Source of the DNA: Hemileia vastatrix
Lineage: Eukaryota; Basidiomycota; Pucciniomycetes; Pucciniales; Zaghouaniaceae
DNA: 64,000 nt
Direction of reading: 5' to 3'
Assembly: GCA_030280995.1 (NCBI GenBank)
Contig: JASXTE010000007.1
Coordinates: forward strand, 16,058,501 to 16,122,500
The notes under the pieces are model-generated. The model saw only the letters and a program-made list of their open reading frames with translations. It was not told the origin of the DNA and ran no database searches. This document shows, one piece after another, positions 37,255 through 48,104 of the stretch; position 1 is the first letter of the stretch, and each line of letters begins with the position of its first letter. Position numbers and translations under genes: made by a program.

Positions 37255-37386
37255 CAAACTCCCTTAATAATAGGTTTGCACACTCATACTCCTCATTTCC
37301 ACTGTTTGGGACACTTAGCCTTGAAAACAAAAACATAATTTTAATGATTACTATTATCATTAAAATTTATAGAAATGAAATTTGGC

Positions 37387-39666
37387 TTACATTGTTAGCT
37401 CCATTTTTTTCCTTTGAATCTTATACATGCTGAATTCTATACTTCCTTGTACAAAATAATTCAAAACATTTACTTCATTTTGCTGCCCCATTCTATACAG
37501 CCGATCAACAGCCTGTTGCTCAACTGCTGGATTCCAATTTGGCTCCTATTTCAACATTGAACATATAAAAAATTTAATATTTTTGTTCTTAATATGAAAT
37601 AAAAGAGATTGAGCTCACCATTATATATACATTTTGAGCACACCTGAGATCTATACCCACTCCTGCAGCCTGAATTGTTCCAACCAAAACTTGGCAATTT
37701 TTATTAAAATGGAATTCATGCATATTTTTGTCTCGCTTTGTCCTGCTGAGTTCACCCGTAAGCTGGGTATACCTAGTATTGTGGTCATCTAAAGCCATTT
37801 TTATTCTATTTTGAAATATTAGAAAATTGTTTTTAATAAGCCAACACAATTTTGTAAAACAATTCATTATAGAATCACTTAAATCTGCAAAAAGTCTGCA
37901 AAGTTGGAGAATATAACAGCTTTTGGAAAATTTATACCCCTTTCACCAGACAAAAAGTTTTTTAAGTGGCCTATAAGATTACAAATCTTTGCGGAATGCT
38001 GCCAGGTGAAATCAAAAGTTGGAGTTTCATCCAGATTTTCATAGATTGGATGGTTGCAGAATTTTCTTAAAATCATCAGCTCTCTTAGAAACTCAGATGA
38101 GTCCCAAGGGAAGTCAGTGCTTCTGGAGGGCCCATATCACTCAGTGAATCCTTCTTGAAGCACATCAAGTTTAGACCTCCATGGATCTGCTAATTGAACC
38201 GATATCCCCCTTTGAATCTTTTTTGGAAGAGACAAAATTGCATCCTTTGTTCTACGTAGGCTTATGACTTTCATTAAGTGATTGATTGATTTAATAGAAT
38301 TAGCCTTTCCTTTTTGCAAACCTGGAAAAAGGAAATTCTTCCATAACCAGTCTTCTTGCCACTTTTCGATTCTAAGAAAAAATATGAGACTTTGAAGGTC
38401 AGTGGGCCTGTTCTGGAGTGGAGTTCCAGTCAAGCATAGTCGGTGTTGGGATTCCAAGTCAAATATTGTTTGAGCCCCCAGCGAGTAAGGATTTTTAATG
38501 TAACTAAAATAATATTTATAAAAATTGATTATAAAAATTAAGTTTTAAGTTTTAGATATAGAAATGGGCACTAATTGAGCTTCATCTAAAACAACTCTAT
38601 ACCAAAAGAGCATTTGAGTCACCGGTATTTTTTTTTGGCTTTGATTTTTTGACATCGTTGGGCTAGCTATTTCATAGGTCGTTAAAACAATAGCAGTGTC
38701 CTGTAGCTCATTGAAATTAGTATTTTGACAATCCTTCCCATAAAGAACCTTGAAAGGAAGCGCATTATCTTCAAAGTGCACACTTATTTCATTGATCCAA
38801 TTTGATAGTGTTGCCAGGGGGCATATAATCAGTGTGGCTGAACTCCGATTAATACCTTCTTGATTTTCTGATACCTGGAATTGTCTTGCTTCACCTTGAG
38901 TTGCACTTATAAGAGAAAGAGTTGAAAGTGTCTTTCCCAAACCCATATCATCAGCAAGTATTAACCCCTTTCCTTCAGGCGTTAATTGATTGTTAGGAAA
39001 CTGATCTTTATAGTCATCGAATCCAGTTCTAAGCCAATGGTTGTCCTGGTGCCTCCACATGATATACTACTTTTCCTTTAACATTCGTTCATTGTCAATC
39101 ATAAAAGTTATTGCTTGAAGTTGATGTGTTTTGAGAACTGTTTTGATTCCTCGGATAAGTTGATCAGCTTTCCAATCTTGAGTACTCTGAGATATTTGGA
39201 AAGAGCCTTCAAAAATTACATGCGGGATATTAAAAAAGATAGTGGAGTCGTAGTTCAGGATTGGACATAAATCGATTTGTGCAGAAGAAAATGCTTCTTT
39301 AGCAAGACTGATTAGTGGTCTTGAAGAAAAGAGGCATCCGCAAAGTTGATACTGATTACCAAAAACTGGAACCAAGTAAGCATGAAAATAGAAAGGCTTC
39401 ATAGGATTCAAGGCACTTCTTTGGTTTAAATGGTGAGATCCAGAGCCAATGTCACCCAATAGTGGTCCAATGTGCTGACTCTGCACTTGAGAAAGATTAC
39501 CGACAAGGGTTGGTTTTCTTTCTTCAAATAGTCCAAAAATATGAACATTCGAATGGCCTCGCTGTAAAATTGTGGGGGTCAGTGAGTTTTGAAATCTTGA
39601 AATTACATTCATATAAATTTGATCGATTGTTATTGAGAACTGTCCAACACATCTGAGACTTGACAT
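37387..39666 (-). pseudogene. SNF2-type helicase/ATPase carried by the element
   Basis: The start is at 39666, followed by about 200 residues of N-terminal domain. Then come all helicase motifs in order: Walker A ILADDMGLGKTLSTLSLI (about 38940), Ia LIICPLATLSNW, Walker B VVLDEAQ (about 38580) and III LCLTGTPLQNRPTDLQSLIF (about 38430). Motif IV is KAVIFSNFADFL (about 37890), V is VGTIQAAGVGIDL and VI is EQQAVDRLYRMGQ (about 37480). Introns lie near 38575-38500, 37870-37800 and 37600-37540. No RING finger sits between the lobes, unlike Rad5/Rad16. Stops: TAG at about 39065, TGA near 38140 and TAA near 37877. SNF2 ATPases move along DNA to remodel nucleosomes. Placement at the right end suggests transposon cargo, possibly to open target or donor chromatin. 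Confidence 0.82.
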
Positions 39667-40520
39667 ATTAAGTAAGAATAGTATCTGAAGATAGTGGTTG
39701 TTAAAAGATGAATTGAAGCAAAAAATGAAGAATCAGTTTTGAATAAAACGACAAAATAACTTTTTAGCATATGCTATGCTAAGCTCATAATTCTTTCACA
39801 TGTATTATTATTATCTTTTTAATAAATATTGGAAGTAAATCAATGATAACTGAAATGAATAATATGGCTTAAAAATAAATCTTGAGCCTATAGAGTAAAT
39901 TTTTGTTTGTGGAGGAAGAAAAATTTTCTCAATAAAAATGTGCTTTATTGTTACATTATAATCACAAAATAGAATAATTTCACTCTTATTACACTTATTT
40001 ATGTTTCTGGCTAATAGTAAAATGCTTTAGATGTCAGTTCAAAATCCAAATTGAAACTACTACCTAGAACAATGTCTTGATACTAACATACTTTTTGTAA
40101 GTCTTTGGACAGACACTTATGGTGATCTCAATAATATTAAAATTGATTTGAATTGTATGTTTTATCAAATATCTATGTAGTCTAGTGTAATAATTGAGAT
40201 ACTACAGTTTAACCTTCTGTTACCAACTTGGCAAGAAAATATATGTAGATATTCTTAGAACGAATATCAAATTTTGCTTTCCACAAGATGGGAAAGTGAA
40301 TATTATGATATGTTAAGTGATATGTTCAAGCTTTGCTCAATCTGTGCTCAGCTCAAAATCAAAGTAATCACCAAGCTCCAAGAAACCTGTGATTGAGTTT
40401 GGTTGAACCTAGGTCTAACTGATTACCAAATCTTTGTCCAATTAATTTAAATCTGGTTTCAAAATGAACTCCCAACAGCCTTCCAACAGCTTTCCAACCA
40501 CTTCCCAACATTTTTAAATG
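39667..40520. other. Right arm of the 28-kb element, non-coding
   Basis: AT-rich sequence between the helicase start and the right TIR; likely holds the helicase promoter. A TGAACTCCC motif at 40465-40473 recalls the TTGAACTCC motifs near the left end. Confidence 0.5.
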
Positions 40521-40561
40521 AGGGGTATTGCTAGCAATACCCCCCCAAATATTCTGTGGTG
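40521..40561 (-). repeat. Right terminal inverted repeat of the 28-kb element
   Basis: Read on the minus strand: CACCACAGAATATTTG, six further G, then TATTGCTAGCAATACCCCT. The GGGGTATTGCTAGCAATACCCC core is a perfect palindrome here, while the left copy has one mismatch. ATT follows immediately (40562-40564), matching ATT before the left end. Confidence 0.85.
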
Positions 40562-40699
40562 ATTGTAATCATCTCCTTTAATCTGTTTACCTATTTCATC
40601 ATTTCTCCTCAAGAAATGAAAATATAAGATTCCATTTCTCTCTATGCCCTCATGTGAGTGCTTATTCCTGTTGCCTGTTCAGCCATAGTTCTCCTAAAT

Positions 40700-41935
40700 T
40701 CCGGTTAGTGCCCTCTGCCTTTAACAAAGGCATCAAAGCCTCCTGTGAGTCTTCATAGAAAAAAAACCTTAAACATAATTTGTTAGTTTAACCTCATCCC
40801 AGAGGTTATTCCGGAGGTTATCCTGTACTACTGGAGAGCCCCTTGTGTAGAATTTTTTGATCTGATCTGTGGCTACACATTGCTTCCATTAAGTACCATC
40901 AAATTCCTACTGTAAATAAGATCCTCCAGTTATTTGCCTCCTTATCCTATAAGGACCATTCCATCTGTCAGAAAACATTTTACCCCATTGGCTTTCTAGA
41001 CTTGTATTATAGACCAGAACCAATCCTCCTGGGTTCAATGGCTTCCTCAATATATGTGCTAAGTGCTCATTCCAATTTTAACTTATTTTTCCTGGATCTG
41101 CATCATTCTTTTATATGCCTTCTCCACAAACTCATCTTTCCTAAAATTTGTGCTACAATTGCTAGAATTAAGTCTTTAGTCAAGCACACTTGATCCCAAT
41201 TGCATCCTAGAAATGATCCAGCCTCTAGATCAATAGGTAGTACCGCCCTTTGACCAAACATAAGTTTATATGGTGAAAACCCAGTTGTCCTTTTAATTGA
41301 AATCTATCTGCAAACAAAACTAATGGCAAATAGCTCTTCCACTTTGCGCCATTACTTCCACATAAATTAACCAGGGCATCCTCTATAACTTGATGCCCTC
41401 TTTATACCATTCCAACTGCATCAGGATAATATGGTGTTGCAACTTGTTTCTTAGCACTTATTTCTTTGACTACATCTTGGAATTCTCCAGAAAATCTAGT
41501 GCCTCCATCCACGGTCACCATTTTCATTACCCCATACCTATAAATCCATTCTCTCTTTAAGAATTCAGATACATTACTTGCCTTAAGGTTTACCAACAGC
41601 ACTGCTTCGATCCATCTTTATAGATCATCCATGGCTAATACCAAGTATTTAAAGAGTCCCTCTTTTATATGAACTGCATCTAAACTGATCCTACCAAAAA
41701 CAGTATCTTTGCCCATTTCTCTACCTTTCTCTTTTGGCTTTCTGTAACACCTAAGCTGACATTCCGGACAGGATTTAACCCAATCTCTTACCTTTTTCTT
41801 CATATTGGGCCACCAGAATCCTTCCCTGACTCTGAAATATGTCTTATCTTGACCTCTATGACCTAAATTCTCATGCAACTCCCTGAGTATTTTCTCCTTC
41901 CTTTCCCTAGTTTGAATTACTAACTGAGGAGACAA
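40700..41935 (-). pseudogene. Integrase of element C
   Basis: The frame 41935-41618 holds the HHCC finger (ELHENLGHRGQDKTYF, then CPECQLRC) and the first catalytic Asp region (ISLDAVHI). The next frame (41602-41402) holds the second Asp (VTVDGGTRFSGEF) and PYYPDAVGMV, followed directly by TAA where the catalytic Glu is expected, then RGHQ. The tail includes SLESQWGKMFSDRWNGPYRI, a C-terminal domain typical of fungal gypsy integrases, in a different frame. The active-site stop makes the enzyme dead. Confidence 0.75.
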
Positions 41936-43062
41936 AGACTGATTCCTCCATAACTTTCTATATTTAATAGAATAAATTTTAGCCTGCTTCTTGATATTGT
42001 GCCTAACCTTGTCATCATAAAATCCGGTTGACTACTATCTTCCAGATATAACCTTAGCAATTCTGCTTCCTCATCAGCAGGTGCATCATCTTCAGAATAC
42101 TCTTCACTCTCTGAATGAGTATTACTATCTTGACTTTCCCTTGAGTTTTCTTCATCATCTGGCTCTTCCACTGTCTTATCTAGAGCACTCCTTGTAGCTA
42201 CATTAGCTTCAGCATTTTCTAAATTCAGTTGCAGATTAACTTTGCAACAAACATCCTTTGTGTCATAATTACCTAGTTTTTTGTCTTCCTGGACACCTCA
42301 TAATGTAACTAGTTTATTGTCTATGTGGACTCCTAATAAGGTTACTAGTTTATTGTCTTTGCAGAAGTGTCTACTAAATCCTTCATAAAAATAATCTATC
42401 CCATTCACCCATCTTTTATCTTCTTCAAATTCCTTGGCTTCTGAGTCTTCTTCACACAACAGCCTTCTGGATAATAAATCTGGCATTGAGAAAGACTTCT
42501 CTGACTTATGCACTAAGTCAAAAGAAAATAAGTTAATCTGTGCTACCCACCTATTCATGGGTACATCTGGAAAACTGGGGCTACTACTCATTTGCACCAA
42601 CAATAGCACATCAACCTGCAACTCAAAATGTTGCCCCCAAAGCATCCAGTGTAGCTTCTTAAATATTTTCACTAGTACGCATAACTCCAGCTTAAACGGA
42701 GAGTACCTAGATTCCACTTTAGTAAAATTCTTATATTCATAAAGGAAAGGTCTGTTGTTACCTATCTCATCTTCCTGCATAAAAACTGCGCCTACTTCAG
42801 ACACACTAGAATCCACTGCTAGAGTAACTTTCCCAGAGCCTGGTCCATATTCTGACCTTTTCAGAAGAATATCTTTTACTAAAATCATATTAAATGACTC
42901 TATTGACTCTTCACATTCCTCTGTCCAATCCAATACAAGATATTTCCTTGTTAAGCACCTTAAAGGTGAAGACAGCAAAGCAAAATACCAAATAAATATT
43001 CTTAAATATGTACAAATACCTAAAAACCCTCTAACTCTGCAGTATTTCTTGGTCTTGGCCAT
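41920..43062 (-). pseudogene. RNase H and connection domain of element C
   Basis: The frame 43062-42298 starts with a connection segment (GFLGICTYLRIFIWYF). RNase H follows (KVTLAVDSSVSEVGAVFMQE, with the first catalytic Asp), then YSPFKLELCVLVKIFKKLHW and MPDLLSRR. An acidic linker (42171-41980, EDDAPADEEAE) leads towards the integrase. Only the first part is needed for nuclease activity, and it is intact here, but the gene as a whole is interrupted. Confidence 0.75.
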
Positions 43063-44305
43063 GTAAGCACCTTATTCTTTTGCTTTTCAGCAATGATCCT
43101 CCCTTTCTTGCATACCACATATCCCACTATATCTAGCGCTGGAAAACAACAAGCAAAATTGGATCCAGAGATTGTTCATACTACCTCCTCTATCCTAAAT
43201 AGCATTTTCTCCAAGGTAATTGCATATTCTCAAACAGACCTTCTAATATACAGATCCTCCTCTAACACTTCCCCATCATAATCAATGGCTGGTCCTTTTA
43301 TACTTCCATCATAAATGAAAATTCCCACATGCTCTTGAATTTGGTCCTGAAATATCCGCATCATCTGCACTTGGTTACTGCCACAGAATATGTTGCATCT
43401 TGTGGTAACCTTGTCAACCTGAAATGTCCCAGTGGTGTTTCAAACATAGTCATGGGCCTGAATGATTTATCCTACTCACGCTCAATGTATCCTCCCATGA
43501 TATCACCTAATCCATAACATGCGTGTCCTGCGAAAGAATCCACGAACTTTTCTGGAATTGGTGGAATTCCTGCGTCCTTTACTGTAGACTTGTTCATCTC
43601 CCTAAGATTGTGAACAACACTCAATTTACCACAGCGCTTACTAACACAAAACACTGGACTTTAATAACTAGACATAGACTTTTTATACAAACCAGACCTT
43701 AGCCTTTCCCTAATTAATTCCGTATACTCTTTTCTTATAGCCGCTGGTATTGGAAAAGCCTTCTTCTGGCACAGAACATGAGGTATAACTGGAGCAATAT
43801 AAGTTTTACTGTAAGAGTGTTTCAAAAAACCTCTTTCCTCTTCAGAAAACACAATAGCCTTCTCCCTAAGAACCATATCATGTAACAACAACTTCTTTTC
43901 TTTCTGAGATAACCAATTTTCTGGTCCAAAATTAACTATCTGAAGACTCTCCATTTTTATTCTACTGGTAGGCATAAACTCAGGCGGAAACTTTGTTAAA
44001 AGAGTAAAATAAGGATTCCTAGACAGCACCGGCCTCTGCAAAGGAGGATTCAAATCCGGAATTGTTACATTTACTGGTTTAACCTTGACAGCTACTGGAT
44101 TATACTTTGATTCAAAACAGCGCTTTCTGCTAGCTTCATTACCTAAATTCAAACCTTTTCTAATATAACTACAGGTTGCACCTAAATCCTGTTTTTTTCT
44201 TTTCTTTTTAATATAAGTATAACAAAATTCATAATTAAAGAGATCAAAAATCCTAGGTATAATACATTCTACTGTAGTATTACCAAGACACCTATGAAGT
44301 ACCAC
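43063..44305 (-). pseudogene. Reverse transcriptase of element C
   Basis: The frames 44305-43661, 43654-43472 and a downstream shifted frame form the RT. The motifs are KKAFPIPAAIRKEYTELIRE (N-terminal), KLSVVHNLREMNKSTVKDAG and SFAGHACYGLGDIMGGYIE (first catalytic Asp region). Near 43300 a segment reads GIFIYDGSIKGPAIDYDG. The usual paired Asp of the active site (I-D-D-G) seems to read Y-D, so catalysis is doubtful. Multiple stops are present. Confidence 0.7.
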
Positions 44306-44391
44306 TTTACGTATCCCCTTTGGTTGGACTGAATGGTCACTATCCGGGTTCTTCTCATCCTGGGAGATAGTAATACCAAAAATTCCAGTCC

Positions 44392-44922
44392 CTAATTAAA
44401 ATATTGGCGCCCTCCTAGCGGTCTCCCCATCTCATCCTCTGAGACTTCCTCATAAATCTCTCTTTCTTTCTCCAATCTTTCAGCTCCATAGTACTTAGTT
44501 TCCCAGCCACCATCTTTAGGTGCTACTAAGACTTCTGTCACTGGAATACCATCATCACCCATAATCCTTATTCCAATAGTCTTATTCAAACAATAATCAA
44601 TAGTTGAAGAATATTCCATTAAAAATGGTGTACCTAAAACTGGTTTAACTACACCCATTGGAACATAAAAATGAACATCTCTCATTGCTCCTGCAACTCT
44701 AGTTTGTACATACTCTTCCACACCTATAACAGGAAACCTACCTCCGCCAATTTTTGCAAAAGTGCCCTCACCATCCTTTACAGGAAGACCTAGCTCCACA
44801 GCATCATCCACCAAAACTACATTAATTTGTGAACCTGTATCCACCAACACTCTAATTTTCTTACCATTTAGAGTAATTGTCAAATACCCTAAGGGACCTG
44901 CATAATGTGGTTCCCTAGGCAA
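44392..44922 (-). CDS. Aspartic protease ORF of element C
   Basis: An uninterrupted 176-codon frame starting at 44922. The segment RVLVDTGSQINVVLVDDAVE contains the retropepsin D-T-G motif, followed by a flap-like region (GGGRFPVIGVEEYV) and VLGTPFLMEY. This has the layout of retropepsins from basidiomycete gypsy elements, which cut Gag-Pol into its parts. It is the best-preserved part of element C; an acidic EEVSEDEMGR tail follows. Confidence 0.8.
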   Translation of the reverse strand: MPREPHYAGPLGYLTITLNGKKIRVLVDTGSQINVVLVDDAVELGLPVKDGEGTFAKIGGGRFPVIGVEEYVQTRVAGAMRDVHFYVPMGVVKPVLGTPFLMEYSSTIDYCLNKTIGIRIMGDDGIPVTEVLVAPKDGGWETKYYGAERLEKEREIYEEVSEDEMGRPLGGRQYFN

Positions 44923-44989
44923 TCCAATAACTGGCTAAAATGACAGCTCTCATACATAATTCAGCGCAATTAGAAACCCTTTTCTTCCT

Positions 44990-46694
44990 TCACTTATCCA
45001 CAATCCCATTTGCTACATCTGGTACTACTGCTGTCGGAACCCCCAATAGAACTGAAACAGTAGTTTTTAGAAATTGCACAATTAAATCCTCAGCTGCCAT
45101 AAGAAAATAAGAGTGAGCTTGGTGCTGAATTTTCCATTTAGATTGTGTCACCTTCACAGAAGCTTTCACTCTTCCAGGTGGGTTCTTTGGAGTATTATGC
45201 CTTGCTCCTGGAATTCCTTCAGCAGGTACTGCCCTTTGCTGTACTAATTCTGGCTCCTCCATTTTCACAGGCTGCTCTTCTACCTGATGAAACACACCAT
45301 ACCCACAAAGTTTCATACCATCCATTTCAACATCTTATATAGTTACAGGTGTATTCTCTCTAGTAGTATACCCTACTTCCTCCATATCCTCTGGATTTAC
45401 ATACCTAGCACCAGCTCTTCTTGGCCTACTAATTGTTGGTGGGGCCATTTTTTTATGCTTTGCTGCAAACATCTCCAGACAGGCTATAGTAAGTGGCGCT
45501 GAAACCACTCCATCTTTTACTTTAAAATTCCAACACTGTGAAAGCAATTGCAAAATTAACTGATTTTACATCCTTACCTTTATCTTTAGCTTCAGGATCC
45601 TTTCCCTTGCTTGACTTTCCCTCCATAAACTTCTTATTAATATGATTGATTACCATGGCTTGCATCCCTCAATCCTTGTCTTTAAAAATCTTAGTCCCAT
45701 TTCCAACATAAGCGTAGTTCCATCTTTGTAAACTATCCTCTATTTTTTATCCTTTTGAAGCGCATTGCACCTCATCCTAGTATGCCCTTGTTTATTACAA
45801 TAGTAACATACCATAGTATCAAAATGCAATGGTTGGGAAGGACTCTTGGGCCTAAAAACCTCCTTTTCTTTTCTGCTTCAATTATTTTCTTCTCCAATTT
45901 GTCAATCCTAGACATAACAGAATCTGGCTATTTATTAAAAACTTTAGCTTTAGGAGACAACACATGAGGAAATGATTGAACATCAGACACATCCTCATCA
46001 ATTTCCTCATTATCCAAAGCAACTCTAACTGCACAGAGCTCAACTCAACTCAACTTCATTTCTGCTTCCACTTCTGTCTCTACTTCCTCTAATAGAGGTT
46101 ACTTAAAATTACTGTCCCTATTCTTGACTAACTTTCCTTCATTTTCCAGTTGCCTCTTTTCCCAGTCTTCCACTTCTGGTGCTAAGGCTTCACAAAACCA
46201 GGGTAAAGCTGAATTTGTATCACTAAAATCTTCATTAATGACACAATACTTGACCTTTTTATCAAATTCTTTCCTGAAACTTTTAAATTTCTTAGGGTGT
46301 TGAACACCCCCTCCAGATTTGGCATTTTTTACCAGGACATCTAGATCCTTAATTGTGTAGCTAGTTTCCTCAGATATCTTTGGCCATCGCTTATGCATCT
46401 GTTCATTTAGCGCTGACTAATTCCGCTCTTTGTGATCCTTTAAATCCTTTATATTGTACTTGCACTTGATTACTACAAAAATAAATACTTGGTGCACCAT
46501 ATCATATTTGGTTGCTCCATGCACTTCAGCTGCTTGTTCAAACCTATTTAATAACTTCTGGGTATTGATGCCCACAAATCGCAAGCTTTCATCTTTACAG
46601 CTTATAATTTCAGTTAACTTCTGTGGCAACGGCACAAAAATTGGGCTATTTAACCCTCTTGTGAAATCCCTTAGATTTAGTTGCAGTAGGTTCC
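44990..46694 (-). pseudogene. Gag region of element C
   Basis: The apparent start is at 46694-46699 (MEPTATKSK), then several broken frames: 46635-46417, 46398-46099, 45553-45335 and 45325-44990. They include IISCKDESLRFVGINTQKLL, RWPKISEETSYTIKDLDVLV and WFCEALAPEVEDWEKRQLEN. A Cys-containing, basic region near 45780-45850 may be a nucleic-acid-binding knuckle. This matches the position of Gag before the protease. I infer the role from order. Confidence 0.6.
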
Positions 46695-46915
46695 ATCATC
46701 CAAATGAAAGTTAAAACGGAAGAAAAAATAAGCACAAACTTGATAGTTCAATCCGACTATATCCACAATACAGCCCTTGATATCCTCTTATAACAGCTAT
46801 TGATCCACTCCTTGTAGACCCTACGACTCTTCCACTGAAGCTCCGGCTTGATTACGCCTTCTTTGAGAAACCCTGAAAAACAAACAATCTAATCAAAGTA
46901 CTAGTTACAATTATG

Positions 46916-46934
46916 CCACTGTTGGGACACCAAT
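46916..46934 (-). promoter_or_regulatory. Primer binding site of element C, target of A2 insertion
   Basis: On the minus strand: ATTGGTGTCCCAACAGTGG, with TGG two bases inside the LTR edge, as expected for tRNA priming. The last five bases (CCAAT on plus, 46930-46934) were duplicated by insertion of A2, so the LTR of C now continues at 56337. Confidence 0.75.
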
Positions 46935-48070
46935 TGTCGGTCAGTCGTCTAGAAGAAGGTAAGAAAAATAGGAGAAAAGGAGGAGAGAAGGAGGAGGACA
47001 AGGGAAAATAAAAGAAATAAATTACAATAATATATTTAATTTATTTAAGAGGGAAACAACGGCGAGCAACTTTGAGAGGTGACAAAAACTTAGAATTTAT
47101 TAATAATAATACTATTCAATGTAAGGGTTCTGCGCGGCAAACACTTTTAATTACTATCAGACTTAAAGCAACCTTTAATTTGTTATATAGACTTTTAATT
47201 AGAATTGTATTACTAATCAAAAAAAATATGAACGTAGTAAAATAGTATTTAATTTGTTGAGTGTATAATAAGTGATGAGGCTACAGGGGATTATCCAAGG
47301 ACCTTTTATAGGCAATAGGTCCTCTGAAGCGCCACTATATTTGTAAATACAATGATTAGAATAGAATAAAACAAATATATCAAAGAGTAAATGAAACATA
47401 ACAATGTAGAGAAAAATATGAAACAAATAATTAAAACCCCAATTAAGAATCCAATTTTCCCGCCATTAATTCCCAAATCAGTAAGTGAAAATAGTGAATA
47501 ACTAAACAAGATTGGAACATAGGAACTATGAGAAAAATAATTCCAAACAGATGGTACAGTCTGATTAAAGGATATTTTAAGTGAAACAAAAAATACTTTG
47601 ACGCAACAAAACATGTAATTAATCTCAATTTAGTATAAATTAATTAATTGGTTTTTTCTGACACAATTAAGGGTCAAAAGAAGCGCCATTAATTATTATT
47701 TAGTATTATATGAAAGGATTTATTTAATATATAAATTTAAATAATTAATTTAAATATATTATAAGTCAATTTTACACTTATAATTATAATATATGTTTTT
47801 CAATTAATTAAATATAAATTTATAATTATTAAATACATAAAAATGTGCCATTATTTGTAGAATATATTATATTATGTTAAATTTAACTGTATATAAAAAT
47901 TTATATAACCAATAAATTTAATGTAACACTTGTATATAATAAAATTCTTATATAATTTCATTATGCAATAAAATATTAAGTTATATTCATTAAATACAAT
48001 TCTTACCCACTCTTTCAGGTTTTATAAGTTACATATCATTTACTGGACTCTTGGAATAGCCTGGCTGACA
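46935..48070 (-). repeat. 3' LTR of A2
   Basis: 1136 bp, TGTCGG...CTGACA on plus. The TATA box candidate on the minus strand lies at 47302-47311 (TATAAAAGG). Confidence 0.95.
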
Positions 48071-48082
48071 CTCCCTCACTCT
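48071..48082 (-). promoter_or_regulatory. Polypurine tract of A2
   Basis: The minus strand reads AGAGTGAGGGAG directly before the 3' LTR start TGTCAG; it serves as plus-strand DNA primer site. Confidence 0.8.
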
Positions 48083-48104
48083 AAAAAAAACAATAAAAAA
48101 AATG

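Larger units (their letters stand above)
12507..40561. mobile_element. Putative 28-kb Plavaka/CACTA-type DNA transposon with cargo
   Basis: The left end (12507-12547) and the right end (40521-40561) are inverted copies of one 41-bp sequence. It starts CACCACAGAA, then a 4-5 nt AT-rich spacer, then a run of seven G, then a hairpin around TATTGCTAG. Both flanks carry ATT (12504-12506 and 40562-40564), a 3-bp target duplication as in CACTA-like elements. Inside are a Plavaka-like transposase, a Tet-like oxygenase, an SNF2 helicase and three genes of unknown function. It also holds two unusual non-coding arrays and a later solo LTR insertion. The pairing of the ends over 28 kb is an inference from TIR and TSD agreement. 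Confidence 0.75.
40562..46929 (-). mobile_element. Degraded Ty3/gypsy retrotransposon C (internal part)
   Basis: The minus strand gives gag, protease, reverse transcriptase, RNase H and integrase, with a post-integrase tail near 40740-41000. Its PBS is at 46916-46934 and its 5' LTR now lies at 56337-57061, displaced by insertion of element A2. The 3' side stops at the right edge of the 28-kb element and no 3' LTR is found in the window. Stops and frameshifts are frequent. Confidence 0.82.
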
